Origin: Salvator merianae | Lineage: Eukaryota; Chordata; Lepidosauria; Squamata; Teiidae | Reading direction: 5' to 3' | Assembly: GCA_003586115.2 (NCBI GenBank) | Contig: QVOM02000073.1 | Coordinates: 40,091,192-40,155,191, forward strand | Length of the DNA stretch: 64,000 nt | Shown here: positions 11,392 through 23,319 of the stretch, piece after piece | Layout: each line of letters opens with the position of its first letter | How positions within the stretch are numbered: position 1 is the first letter of the stretch | Notes under the pieces: generated by a model | Databases searched by the model: none | The model's input: only the letters and a program-made list of their open reading frames with translations | Told to the model about the DNA's origin: nothing | Program-made: the position numbers and the translations under genes

Positions 11392-11909
11392 AATGTGATT
11401 CAGTTAACACAGCCAACTAGTTGTATACTTGCCTATTTTTGGCTGATCAGAACTGGCAGAAATGAATCATCCATTTAGGTCCAGAAGGTTATAAATGCTT
11501 CTTTTAGTGAGGGAGCATAGTGACAACATCTCTTAAGGATGTTCTGATTCTCTTCAAGAAGTTGGTGCTAAAAAAATAATAATACAGATATTTCAGGATT
11601 AACTTGCAGGGTTGTCTTCTTACTCTGAATCTAAGAGAATGTTTGTAATTCTGGATACTTTCTGAGACTTGAAAAATGCACAGACATTTCACAATAAATT
11701 TGTTGGCTTGTCTGTCCTTTCAATGTCCTTGCTCATATTTTGAAGCTTCTTAAGTCTTTCAAGTAAATTTGGAGACATGGCTGAATCATAGATTTCAAAA
11801 ATGTCTCTAGGCAATTCAAGAAGGAATAGTTTATTTAGTTTTAAAATGCCAATCACTGGATTTTTAAAAATACTAGTTCCCACAAGTTGTCTTTTACTTA
11901 TTTCAGTAA

Positions 11910-11910
<1 letters not shown>
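11392..11910. other. No gene seen
   Basis: AT-rich sequence. The 97-residue frame on the minus strand reads through the GT microsatellite and is not credible. Confidence 0.45.

Positions 11911-11943
<33 letters not shown>
11911..11943. repeat. (TG)n microsatellite
   Basis: An uninterrupted TG run of 33 bases, followed by a short A run. Confidence 0.97.
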
Positions 11944-11949
<6 letters not shown>

Positions 11950-12299
11950 AAGTAGTAAGATGTATTTTAAGATATGCTCCAAACAACCATTTATTTTGTT
12001 GTTTATGAATCACCCACCCAAAAGATTTGAAGATGACAAATTTACAGGAAATTATATTAGGAGAAGCAGGCTATTAAAGGGTTCGGAAAAGTTACACTTT
12101 TGAGGCTATCAGATCAAATCTACATTTTTAAGCTACTGGAGATTTTATAGACCTATTTTGGAAGTTTAACTAGACTACTTAATCATAAAATAGTGAAATG
12201 CCAACAGCAAATGAAATGTAACTATGAATGTTCATCCTTATAAGATGTGCCTGGTATCATCGTAGATATTGTCAAGTCATGGTTACTCCCTAGGGTATT

Positions 12300-12448
12300 G
12301 TAGCCATCAGATGTTACCAAACACCTGAATGTGTAGCCCTGCCATAACAGGAGCACATATACTATATACGAATTGTAGCCATCAATTACCCAGAATGCAT
12401 AGCCCTGCCATGCAAAAGCAGGAGCACAGACATTCTTACTATATACAA
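12300..12448. repeat. Diverged tandem duplication, unit about 75 bp
   Basis: Two adjacent units each contain 'gtagccatca', then 'tagccctgccat', 'caggagcaca' and 'actatatac.aa' in the same order. Small indels separate them, so the duplication is old. Confidence 0.7.
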
Positions 12449-12834
12449 ATGGACATGGATCTCATGAAATATAAATCAGAAAGTCTTCAAATACAGGGAA
12501 ACTGACCAGAATCCTACAATCCTGGACCCTGTAGAATTGCTTGCATCCATTTTAAAGAGGAAAAAGCTGTCTGCAAAAGTACCAACATTTTCCCTTCAGC
12601 TCTTGAAGAAGCTCAGGAAATTAAAACATTAATGATTAACAAAAGATTGGGCAAGTATCTGACCATCAAATATCCTATTGTTCAAGCTTACATCTTGAGA
12701 ACTTTTAATTAAGAATGCAAACAGCACAATTTAAGCTCATCAACCAGCATAGTTGTCTGCTTATCTCTCTATGTGACAAAACACACATCTTTGCCCATCT
12801 AAAAGGAAGCTTGCTTTTTTTTCTACTTGGGAAA
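12449..12834. other. No gene seen
   Basis: AT-rich DNA between the tandem duplication and the LTR-like segment. No signature found. Confidence 0.45.
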
Positions 12835-13695
12835 AAGAATATAAAAGTTCAGATTTTTCTGTTAGGAATAAGAAGAAACATTAGAGAGAAGAAGAAACAT
12901 TTGAGGGAAGAAGAAACACACAAGAAGTCAGGAAGAATGATCATCTATCTCAGCCCCATTTTCCCTGGCTGAGAGCTGCTTTTACCTCCCTCCTGAAATG
13001 GAGAGGGAATGGATTTTTCTAAGAAGCTGCTTGATCCTACTGCTTGCTTGCCATTTCCTTTATCTTCCTTTTTAGCTGGTTTCACTTAAAGAGGGATTCC
13101 ATATCTCTCTCCATGCCCCTGGGCAAAAGAGCTGGGTTGTTTTCCTAAAGGAGTAAGGGTTGTGGAGCATCTGCTACTTCTCATTCTCTGATTTTTAACC
13201 CATTTTGCCTGCAAGAGACCTATGCATCTTTTCTCCCAAATTTTCCTTTTTGGCATGATGAAGATTTACCTGGAGAAGACTACAGATGGGTGAGATTTAC
13301 CCTTTAGTGTTAGGAACCTTTCTAGTCTCCATTGCTAGCTTCTCCCAGACTCTCTCTCTTTCTCCCCCCCCCCTTCTCCCCCTTTTACACACAATAACTA
13401 GGTCTCCTTACTTAAGTTTGGAGCCAGGCCTTTTCCTTTTCCTTTTCCAAATGCCAAACTACCTATGCTACCTATGAAACTAGCTGATTCTAACAAATTA
13501 CATTGTTTATTGCTATTTCTTTGGATTTCAATCTTTTTGCTGGGTTCTAATAAAGATGCACCATTATTTTCAAGGATTACCTCCTCTTTATTTACATTTT
13601 CTGTGTCAGTTTAGCATTATTAAAACCTGCCCTGAAAAATTGATCGCTAAAAAGGTTTAGTGCCTGGGATGCTAATTTCCCCAAAACATTTTCCC
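12835..13695 (+). mobile_element. LTR-like segment, family E, copy 1 (candidate)
   Basis: It opens with a TATA-like GAATATAAAAG, contains a polyadenylation-type AATAAA (13549-13554), and ends with 'cagtttagcattattaaaacc...gctaatttcccc'. That 3' part recurs at about 37460-37545 and 53187-53256. The order TATA box, AATAAA, conserved tail is what a promoter-to-U5 LTR segment would show. Internal coding sequence and primer-binding site were not found. LTR is an inference. Confidence 0.4.
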
Positions 13696-13883
13696 CAGAG
13701 CACAGCCTATAACAGTATGATCATACTGTGATTTTTAAAACCATCTCAATAACAATGATTCCTAGGCACACACACACACAAAAGCCTTCCAAACATGTTT
13801 ACCCAAATATGTGGCTCAAAGCTTACCCAAATAAACCATTTTACCCTAAATCGATAACTGAAAACAATTGGTGATTATTCTGT

Positions 13884-13914
<31 letters not shown>

Positions 13915-14312
13915 CTAGTGTAAATTGGGCAAAGGTTCAGACAACAACATACCTCGCCTGCCCAACCACTGAACTCTGGAAATTTGAAAGAATTGTAAAT
14001 AATGAAAGTTGACAGATTCATTCATCTCTAATCCTAACCCTTCCTAGACATCAACACTACAAGGTCTGCACATCATTAATTACAGTAATATGACATGAAA
14101 AAGAAGAAAGAATTCTATTGATGGTGGTCACTCATCCCATGAAAGGATTGTAAAATATAATTAATATTGTTGATTATACCTAGCTGAAATTATTTAAGTG
14201 AGTAACTCAAATGAAAGAAGGGTATTTGTTCCATTTTCCCCTACATGGACTACCATTAATATTTTTATTTATTTGTAATTTGTCTGTATCTAGCAATCTG
14301 TCCTTGGATCAA
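13696..14312. other. No gene seen; short AC run and poly-A
   Basis: It contains a short AC run near 13768-13780 and an uninterrupted A tract at 13889-13914. The A tract might be a retroposon tail, but no body is recognisable upstream. Confidence 0.5.
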
Positions 14313-14734
14313 AAGACCATCCACTTTTCGACAGCTATTTTGGCCTAGCCCCTGAACCAGCCTCAAAACTCGCCTGAGCTTGACAGCTGTCCTCCAAAAG
14401 TGCTGATGGCCAGGAACCAAACATCATGGTCTGAGAGCTTCTGGGTGATCCATTATGGTGGTAAGTGCCTTCTTGGACCACTGAAATGGTTCCCCCACTA
14501 AACTAGAGCATGGAGACATGAACTTTCTAAATGCATCCTTAGTCCTGTTTACCACCAGCTAATGTGCCAGTAGACCTATTTAATCAAGTCCAACAGCGTT
14601 CCAGATTACTCTCAGTCTGGTGCAGATGGACTGCACTAGTAGGGGACAGGGCCTCCCTTAAACTGGTCTAATATGCAAAAGAGAGCTCTTGGACCACTTT
14701 ATAAACCAATTTAAGGGTAAGTGCAGAAAGATCC
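14313..14734. mobile_element. Group D foldback DNA transposon
   Basis: The right end is TAAGGGTAAGTGCAGAAAGATCC, the inverse of the shared terminus. The interior carries 'ccagtagacctatttaatc' and a '.ggtgcagatggactgcactagtagggg' segment, as in the copies at 25406 and 50962. The left end is uncertain. Confidence 0.6.
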
Positions 14735-15103
14735 TAATTTCACACAGATATGAAATAGTTTAACAAGTATTTTTCCCTAGTGCAGGTAAAAGATGTTTTA
14801 AGTAATCTCAGAGTTTCCATATGCTTTAGCAAGTCCTTCCCATTTCTTAATTGCAGCAATATTAAAATAAAAAAGGTCCAAATTATAGGGCATTTACTTA
14901 TGAATGTCACTTGGAAGAAATATGATACTTTGTACTAAGCTGTCTGTAAAAAATGACAGGTCCTGCAATAGAAATTTTTCTCCAGGGCAGTTGTGCAACT
15001 GACAGAAGAAAAGATAATAAAGAACACCTTCAATTTGTATCTCACATTTATACAAGATACGAATCCAAATATACTTTCCTAGTTCATTACACCTACGAGA
15101 CTC
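14735..15103. other. No gene seen
   Basis: AT-rich DNA. The 81-residue minus-strand frame has no family signature. It may include unrecognised L1 sequence, since the next feature is an L1 fragment. Confidence 0.4.
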
Positions 15104-15640
15104 TTGGGAGCCAGACTTAAAAAAGCCAGACTTTATCATTTTGATGATAAAACATGGGAAACAGTTATAAATAAACCTTTAACTTGGACCAACATCACAA
15201 GAAGCAAAGACACACAAACTAAAATCCTATACAATTGGCATTTTATACTTTACAGAATATCTAAAATTAATGACAATAAAAACACTTGGAAAAGTTGTAA
15301 TAAAAAACCATACTATTTCCACTTGTACTGGTTCTGTAACAAAATTGGAAGATTTTGGAAAGCTGTAGAAAGTGAAATGACAAACACATTTAACCTATCA
15401 AAAGCCACACCAGATTTTGCTTTATTAGGCATTCTAAAAGGCAAGGACATTAACACCAAAAATAAAAATATGATTAGATAGTATCTGGCCAGCTGAAATA
15501 ATCTGACTGCAAAAAACTGGAAATTTGGCAAAAATCTAAAAATCAAGTCCTGGTATGAGAAGCTGTGAAAATACTTGATTGATATAGTAATAATATACAA
15601 AAAAAGTGAATTAATGTAAGGGAACAAGAACCGAGGAGAC
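15104..15640 (+). mobile_element. L1-like LINE ORF2 C-terminal fragment
   Basis: The frame 15104-15481 encodes KILYNWHFILYRISKIN, then a degenerate Cys/His segment (WKSCNKKPYYFHLYWFCNK) and IGRFWKAVESEM. This is the order seen at the ORF2 C-terminus of vertebrate L1 (known: KILYRWYLTP..., CWRC, HLWW.CP, FW). Stops and missing Cys residues show it is dead. The apparent start is inside the domain, so it is not a real start codon. Confidence 0.75.
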
Positions 15641-15840
15641 ATTAAAAAAAAAAAAGGAATATATTTCTTTCTGTACTCCCAAAAATTAAATAAGCACTCC
15701 CTTGACAGAAACTTATCCCTAATATAGTAAAGGTCCATTATGTCTTTCTGTACAACTTATATTTATGTACATTAGCATTGTTAGCTTACTTATACAATAT
15801 TATAGAACACTCAGTTTCTCTTCATTTTCTTATTTGTTCC

Positions 15841-15844
<4 letters not shown>

Positions 15845-15926
<82 letters not shown>
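15845..15926. repeat. (ATT)n(AAT)n palindromic microsatellite
   Basis: An ATT run (about 15845-15875) switches directly to an AAT run (about 15876-15920). The two halves are complementary and could form a hairpin. Confidence 0.95.
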
Positions 15927-16293
15927 TACATTCTGTTATCTGGTTTTTATTTATAGTTTTTAATATATATTTCATACGATATCACTTTATCTTTGCTTGT
16001 ATTGTATACATCTATGTGAAAAGTGTCATAAATTCTTAGTTTTACATTAATAAAATTGCCTTTTTCCCCAGACTGAAACAAACATTTCCCATATGCTATA
16101 GTACTTGCTAATTATCCTTCACATTGCTTCCATGTATCTTTCACAGTTTGCAGCTGGGAATTGCAAATAGCTCCATAAGTTAGATTTTCTACATGGTATA
16201 CAACTCAGAACTCAGGTGAAGATTCATTACACGGGTTGGGTTGTTTGAGGGAAGTAGGAGGCAAACAAGGGTAAGAGGGTGAGAAAAAATCTT

Positions 16294-17370
16294 AGGGCAT
16301 TTTTGCACTTACTTGTGGAACAGTTCAGCATGCTTCACAGCCTGCTTCAAGCCCCCCCCCTTTTGCACTCTGGTGTGGACTAGAGAGGCCATGCCCCCTG
16401 AGAGGATGCTGCATTGGATGCAGTGTAGACCTGTCTAGGTGGCCACAAAATGGCTGCCTAGATCAGGACACCAGTAGACCTGTTTTAACAGGTCTACTGA
16501 TATCCCAGGGACCACTAGACCAGCCCAGGAAGGAATGCAGAAAGGTGCACACCTCCATGGGCCAGTTTAGCAGGGGACTCATTTTGACAATACACCAAAT
16601 TGCTCCACCAAAATCGGTCCCCCTAGGCCTCTGGGATCAGGAACTTTAGTTGCTCGCATCAGGCTTTGAAGCTTCACAAGGATGCTCAGGGCCTATCCCA
16701 GAAAAGGCTGTCCAACATGATAAAGTAAAGAAATTTTGGAAAATGATAGAGGTGCAAATAAATAATATATTAAAGTGTATTATTTTAATGAAAGAAATAC
16801 GTATAGTCTATTCTATGGATTGTAAAGTTAAGAAAGAGGAGAAATTTACACAGGAACCACATTACAGGAGCACAAGTGATGCTTGCATGTGAAGACTCTT
16901 GAAACAGTATCTATTATATAATTATACCAATTCTGTTTCGTCCATTTCAAATTATATATAATGACATTTCACATTATATCTGAAATTAAAGATGCAGATA
17001 ATAATATACAGGAAACAGAGCAAAGGAAAATTAGATGAAAGTAAAGATATAATTGAAGCTGAACTTGGGGGGTAATGAATTGAAACACAAGGTACCCAGA
17101 ATCCTCTAGTTCTGGTTGTTTCAAGATACTGAATCATCAGAAGAAGGAGGGGGTAGAGGGGAAAGGGTGTATGGAATAATAATTACTGTAATGTATTAGC
17201 AACATGTATATGAAGTGGAAAAATAAAACTTGAAAGAAAAAAACAGGCTGTCCAAGTGCCGACAGCCTTTTTCTGGGTCAGTTGGACCGGTCCAGCCTGG
17301 AACCACTTCACCTGGAAAAGTTCCAAATGGACCATTGCCCCTGCACATAAATGTGGAAATAACTTGTTCT
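16294..17370. mobile_element. Group D-like foldback element, interrupted
   Basis: It starts GGGCATTTTTGCACTTAC and contains 'ccagtagacctgttttaacaggtctactg', a perfect palindrome typical of group D. The segment 'gccagtttagcaggggac...cacc' recurs at 62438-62500 and 19815-19870. The L1 insertion occupies 16716-17244. The right end is placed by comparison with copy 2. Confidence 0.6.
16716..17244 (+). mobile_element. 5'-truncated L1-like LINE with target duplication
   Basis: It is flanked by an exact 11-bp direct repeat AGGCTGTCCAA (16705-16715 and 17245-17255). The insert opens with a coding remnant KVKKFWKMIEVQIN, the L1 ORF2 C-terminal FW motif, and ends with AATAAAACTTG and an A-rich tail. 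The related copy at 19600-20085 lacks it, giving a paralogous empty site. Confidence 0.85.
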
Positions 17371-17612
17371 TTTACACACACAACACATACACACAAAAAA
17401 CATAGGAAAGAGGTATTTGTTAATGAGATGCTACCATTTGCAAACAAAACACCCACAAAGGAAAGCTAAACCTGTCCTTATAGGATTCTTCTTAGAGTCC
17501 TGTAGGATTCATACAGCAAAAGACAAGATTGAGTGGTAGCACTGAGTGACCTACCCAAACAACAAAGCCAGGGCATGTTCGTTTCCCAGCTTTGATTTTT
17601 CTGCTACAGCCT

Positions 17613-19485
17613 ATTTTAGGACATGCAGGAAGTGACTCCAGAAATCTGCCATTTCCTACATCTGTGAAATAGGGTCGTGGAAGCTGAAAGGAGGAACGTG
17701 GCCCAGGTAGGTTCACGTGATGGCAACAGGGCAAGAGAGCGGTGGAAAGTGCTTTCTTCCACTGAGTGAGTAAAGCACTTCTGTCAGCACTTCTGTTAGC
17801 TCAGTGGTATCGTGCAATCCCGATGACCTTTGACCTCTCCCATGGCCCCATTAAAGTGCTGTGCAGATCCTGCCATAGATGTGGACTCTGCATACTGGAA
17901 AGATTCGAAAAGAGGAAGAAGCGTTTTCCCTTCCTTCCTGATCAAACGAGGCATGACCATTTCTCAAAAAGTTCCATGAGGTAAATACACAAAATAAACT
18001 GGCACCTAAAGTACCATTAACAAGAGAAAAACTGTAGTTTAACTCTGCTTACTTTTGGGATGGGGATGCAGCTATGTTGCAATTGGTGGTGAAGAAATCC
18101 AATCCTATTTCTCCAGATAAGGAAGGATTTTCGAGGGACAATCTTTCTACTTTTCTTTCCTTCAATAAAAAATACTGCTTTGTTGAACAGTTCTAGCATC
18201 TGCTTTATGGACTGTTCGTAATACTGCAAAGTTTGTGCTTTCAGTGTGATTTCTCTACACACGTGAAACAGGACTTTCTTGGAGGCTGCAAATTATTTTT
18301 ATGTGAATAGATTACATCTTTCTGTTGCTTACCTTTAGTCAATGGCCATGGGTGTCTTGCCTTGTGCCTTTCTAGGTTCAACTGTCTGGAGTTTTAACTA
18401 TTATTAATTGGGATCCTCTATAATCACAATATAAAATATCTAAAAATTGTATTTTATTTTATATTATTTTAATCATCCTTATGCTTTTAGTTTTATTTCT
18501 TATTAGATATTCATATAATTTCATATAAAAAATATTCTTATATGGAAATAAGCAATATTTAATTGTACTGTATTGTTCTAAATATGTTTTAAAAAAACAA
18601 TATAAAATATAAAATTGGGGCTAATTGTCTACAGGCAGGCACTGTGTACATCTTTATCTGGTTTTCTAACAGCTCTGTGCATTCCTTATTAATTGTTGTT
18701 AAACCGTTCTGGTCAATTTCCCTTTCAATGTGAATTATTGTACTAAAGCAACAAAGTGTCACAGACTCTTAATTCTGAAGGCTTCCCTAAGGAACAATAA
18801 AATGACAATAAAAGGCACAAGATGACGGGTGTTCCTTACAAGCTATTTTATGAGACTGATAGGCAGCAGTGCATTAATAAGCAGCTGATGCTTCATGGAA
18901 ACATCAAACTGTGACCTATCTAGGAACAGCTTACACAGAGGTCTTTCTGCTTTTCCATGCTTTGTTGTTTGTTCTACGGGCATATTTCTGGTTTGTTAGT
19001 TTGTTTGCTTACTTGCTTGTATTTCTATCCTGTCCTATATCCTAAGGTCTTAAATGCAAAACTGGAATCTTGATTACTTCAAAGTTTATATATTTCTGTT
19101 GATTGACCACAAATTCCCCATTGTCTATAAACTCTGAACGATTATTCTTCCCACCTTGTCACTAATTAACTACAAGCAAGAACATTATTCTGATAACATA
19201 AAACACTACACAATATCTGACCTTATGGACATTGAAGCTTCAATCAGCACAGCTTACTAATGACAGCATGAGTGTGCTAATAACTTCAAACTGAAACAAA
19301 TTCCCTACGATAAAAAAAATATTGAGGTGTATATTCATGTCACTTGACATATGACTACTCTCCCAAAGGTTTGCATTTACGCCCATTATTAGTTGGGGCC
19401 AGAGATGAAGAAAGGTTTGGATTTTGTGACAAGCTACCATACTGGACAAACAGGCTTCCCAGTTCAGCCCTTACCAAGGAGTCTA
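17613..19485. other. No gene seen; AT-rich
   Basis: About 1.9 kb with no recognisable exon. The part near 18420-18620 is extremely AT-rich. Short frames at 17492-18262 lack signatures. Confidence 0.45.
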
Positions 19486-20341
19486 GGCAGGAACTGCAGA
19501 TAGCTCCATAAATTAGACTGTGTGCATAGTACATAACTCAGAACTCCAGGTGAAGGTTCATCAGGGAGTTGGGTTGTTTGGGGGAAGCAGGACAGCAATG
19601 ATCCTTTCGGTACTTATTAGTAGTCCGGAATAAATGGCTCCATAGTCATCTTCAGGGCCTCTTTTGTCTGTGTGATGCTGCAGAGTAGAGAGGCCTGCTC
19701 ACCACTAGTACACTCCATCTGGACCAGATCTGGAGAGTTCTGATAGTCCTTGATATCAACTAGCATAGGTAAGTCTAGATCACACAGGCCTGCAGAAGGC
19801 ACACACCTTCATTTTCTGGATTACCAGGGGACCCATTTCAGCAGTGCACCAAAATGCACTGCTAAAATAGGTCCCCAGGGGGCTCTGAGACTAGGAATTT
19901 TCATTCTTAGCAATCCGAGCCACCAAAGCTAGTGTGAGATTCAGGAACAGTGTGGGGGCTGGGCTTGAATGGCTGTGCCAAGCAGATGATGCTGTTCTAG
20001 GCCAAGCCTTGCCATAATCCAGACCAGAGGGAGTAGCTAAGTCCAAGCACTGATCAGGATCATGACAGGGTAAGTAGAGAAAGGCTTTTATTTTACACAC
20101 ACAACACAAACACACACACAAAAAAACCCTTAGGAAAGAGATATTAGTTACGAGATGCTCCCATTAGCAAACACAAAACACCTTCAAATAAAAGGTATGT
20201 TTTTCCTTATAGAATTCTTGATAGAGGCTTGTAGGATTCAGACAGCAAAAGAAAAGGTTGAGTAGGTGGTCCTGAGAGAGCTGCACAAACATCAAAGCCA
20301 GGGCACATTCATTTCCTAGCTTTGATTTTCTGCTAGGGCAG
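19486..20341. repeat. Composite repeat unit, copy 2
   Basis: It carries the same flanks as 16150-17612, including 'acacacaacac', 'gaaagagatatt.gtta' and 'gattttctgctag'. It lacks the L1 insertion. The start-to-start spacing between the units is 3.3 kb, in the same orientation. Confidence 0.8.
19600..20085. mobile_element. Group D-like foldback element inside composite copy 2
   Basis: The termini GATCCTTTCGGTACTTA and TAAGTAGAGAAAGGC are inverted and match the shared terminus. It sits at the same place in the unit as in copy 1, so it predates the duplication. Confidence 0.65.
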
Positions 20342-20454
20342 AAAATAGATTAAATAGATTCAGAAATTAAAGAAGTATGGGAGTTCATCAGTAATAGGAG
20401 TGGAAGGATAATGGGGATCTGTTTTTTCCATGAACATATTGGTTGTATTATATT

Positions 20455-20665
20455 TTGCACTTATATCCCTGCCTTTTTGCTAGTGACCTCAAAGCGGCAA
20501 AGATTATTTCCTGCCCACATTTCATCTGCAGAAGCACAATCATGTGAAGTAAGTTAGGCTGGGAGAGGCGGTGTTTAGGCCAAGGTCATCCAGTGAGCTT
20601 CATTGGTAATGTAGGAATTTGAACTCTAGTCTCCCACCTTTTAGTTCAACATTCTAGTCACTACA
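20455..20665 (-). mobile_element. tRNA-derived SINE, reverse strand, 3' part eroded
   Basis: Reading the minus strand, the right end gives a worn tRNA-like head (the complement of 'atttgaactctagtctccca', the B-box side, and of 'ctagtcactacacc'). Next comes the complement of 'ccaaggtcatccagtgagcttcat', a core I recognise from reptile SINEs. The tail is lost. Confidence 0.55.
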
Positions 20666-20899
20666 CCCAAGATTGTTCAGGGGTAGTTTACAGCTAATTT
20701 TAAATTATTCACAACAGGGTTTTGATGGCAGCTGTTCAGGGAAATGGAATCACAAGAAACCTACATAACCTCAAATGTTTAAGTGGCTTAGAGCAGTGCT
20801 ATCACATTTTTTTAAAAATAATGTAAGCAGAAGACTAAGGTCTTGATTTTGACATATCTTAGTACATATCCTAATTCCCAATCCAAAGCAAAGACTTAG

Positions 20900-21376
20900 A
20901 TCCTTTTCACACTGACAATACCATTCTAGGCTACTAAAGATCCAGTGACGTGGTGGCCATTCACACTACAAGAGCTAGAATAACCCCATACTGAGCCATC
21001 AGCACTCACAGTGTGAATAAAGGCCCAACTGACATGTCAGTGACCACAGGAACATCCTGACATTGCCACGGTGATCAGGATGCAGTGCACGATTGTGTAG
21101 CCACATCTCCCCACCCACTCATAGTGTTCACACCCGGAAGATACTGCTGACCAGAAGCCATCCAGATGCTCACAGTCAAGCTGAAGACAGTACTGCCAGT
21201 CACTTTGGCAATGGCCGGACGCTTCTCAGCTACTGCCATGGTTAGGTTTGGGCACAGCTACTGGCATTCGCACCGTGAATGTCAGTAGCCTGTTTCAGGT
21301 AAGTGACTAGGGCCCCGCAGTGTAGACAGTGTCCATGCTGCATGGTCAATTCCATCTTAGAATGGGATAATTATGA
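20900..21376. mobile_element. Group C foldback DNA transposon, degraded
   Basis: It starts 'gatccttttcacactgacaa' and runs through 'ccattcacactacaagagctggaa'-type and CCATGGTTAGG segments. It ends near 'ttccatcttagaatgggataattat', the subterminal palindrome arm of this group. The final terminus is not clean. Confidence 0.55.
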
Positions 21377-21689
21377 ACAGCAGGAGTCCCTGGTCTGTTC
21401 CTGGTGGGACATCCTAATGTCAGATGTCCTACCACCCATTGCCACAGTTAGGTGAGAAGATGTCACATCTGGTTCATGAGGATGGGGTCAGCTCTGAGGT
21501 TCAGATCTTCATTTCTGAACAAGATATTCTATGTTTATAATTATTGTTTAATCATATAAGTAATAGAACAGAACTATAAGAAAAGTAGAAAACAAAGAAG
21601 GCAGAACTAAGGCGTTCCACACACACACAAACACACACACTATCTTGGATCAGAGCAGAATGCTCTGAGCTGGGATAGGCAACCTATCC

Positions 21690-22104
21690 CACACTGACTT
21701 CAGAGGCTGGGCCCAGCTTTGGGGACTGGCATGTAGCCTTCAAAGACTGGATACAAAAAGTCCCAGCTTTCAGAGTTTCCAGGCATGCCTCTTCTGGCAA
21801 TATGCCCACTTTGGCACCACAAAAATGGGTCCCCTGTATACCAGAATAGTAGGCTGTATGCTTTCTGCACATGGCCACTATAATACAAACACATTAGCTT
21901 GTTGGTAGACCTCATTATCAAAGTCTACTGGTAGATCAAGATAGGGCACTATTTTATCACCTCTATCCCAGTATTTCCCTCTGCCCAGTGTAGATGAAGC
22001 CTGTTAGGAGGGGCTGGAACTTCTCCTTATCCCATGCCAAAGTGCAGAATGTAGGATCCTGGATCCCTTCCTAACTTGGACTACTGCTGATCGTGGAAAG
22101 GGCC
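21690..22104. mobile_element. Group D foldback element, inverted relative to others
   Basis: The right end 'gtggaaagggcc' and segments such as 'aaaatgggtcccctgtataccaga' and 'gtagacctcattatcaaagtctac' are the reverse-orientation counterparts of the group D interior. The left end is uncertain. Confidence 0.5.
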
Positions 22105-23319
22105 TAAGATCTTTCAAAATTTTGCCCCAAGCAAAGAGCTCTCCACTTTAGGTTCCAAATACATGCCTGATGAGTATCTTGTGTAGACAGGTGTAGTTTA
22201 TCATACAGGCAACACCTACTGAAATTCCTTCTTCGATGCAACTTTAAATTTTAAGGCCAGCCAGAACAATATGGGGCAACCATTAGAACAATGTTGATTT
22301 GTCACAGCAAAAGTCTCTTAATTGGCAGCATCCTGTCAGATACAGACTCAGCTGAGTCAGTGTCCTGAGAAATCTGTGAGTGTGTTTGTGGTGGGAGTTC
22401 TTGATGGTTATATGTGAGTATGACTGGTGAGTAACAGCTTTGCAAAATGTCCACTTGTGGTTCCATTTGCAAGAAAAAAAGAAAGAAAGAAAAAGAAACC
22501 TGGATGATTATAAGGGACAATGAAAGACCAGCACAGGGAGAAACTGACATTAAAGAACATCAAATCAGTTGTGCACTATGGACAGTGTGGCAGATGTCAG
22601 GCTGTTCTGCTTTCTAATTGAATGACCATAATGTTTTGGTAAGCTGTTTCATTTCATGTCATTTTTGCAATACTGAAATCCAGTGCCCCTCATCCATTTT
22701 CTGTCCCTAGCTTGCATTAAACAGGTGTGCTCTGTTTCAGCCTGTGATTTAGATGCATCTCGTTAGACAAGCTGTAGAGCAGCTGAAAGCAGAACAGAAG
22801 AAATGTATTTCACTGCTAAGACATTTTTATTCTGCAGTATTATCACCCACACAAAAAGCAGGGTAATTGTAGTGTTAGGGTGCTTTGCCCATTTTTTCCA
22901 TACAATGTATTAGCTGGATGTTCCTCAAAACAAAGTAAAGTTCACAGCACAATATTTTGAGTTTCTCTCCTCTTCCCCTACAGCAGTCATGAATCCCTGA
23001 ATTTACAGATACTCTGCCCTGACACAGCCATCTTTGCACCTACCCAGTCACCAAATAACAATGAATTAATAATAAAAGTTCCTATGTTGCTCTTCCTACG
23101 TTGGAGCATGGTGACTTATGCATAAAAAACTATTGACCTAGGGATGCATACATAAAAGAAAAAAAAATGCTGAGTATTCAGTGGCACCAAAACGGTGAGG
23201 AAAGGTTTCCTATTCTATGGCCCTGAATTTTTTTTCAATAAAATATCTTTTGGCACTTCCAGAAACTACACATAGGCCCTTTCTGCAAGGCCATTAAATC
23301 CAGAACATGCATGGTCTGA
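22105..23319. other. No gene seen
   Basis: About 1.2 kb of AT-rich DNA with small purine tracts (near 22475-22497). No coding signature or transposon end. Confidence 0.45.

Larger units (their letters stand above)
16150..17612. repeat. Composite repeat unit, copy 1 (with L1 insertion)
   Basis: The flanks 16150-16293 and about 17371-17612 match, in order and orientation, the flanks of the copy at 19486-20341. Landmarks are 'gctccataa.ttaga', 'ggttgggttgttt' and 'caaagccagggca'. Between them lies a group D-like element (16294 to about 17370), in turn broken by an L1 insertion at 16716-17244. Without the L1 the unit is about 0.9 kb. Confidence 0.8.

Noticed and set aside
15313..15738. 141-residue minus-strand frame, hydrophobic
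   Set aside because: It is the antisense shadow of the L1 ORF2 fragment on the plus strand.
15765..15963. Poly-Ile and poly-Asn frames
   Set aside because: They are translations of the ATT/AAT microsatellite.
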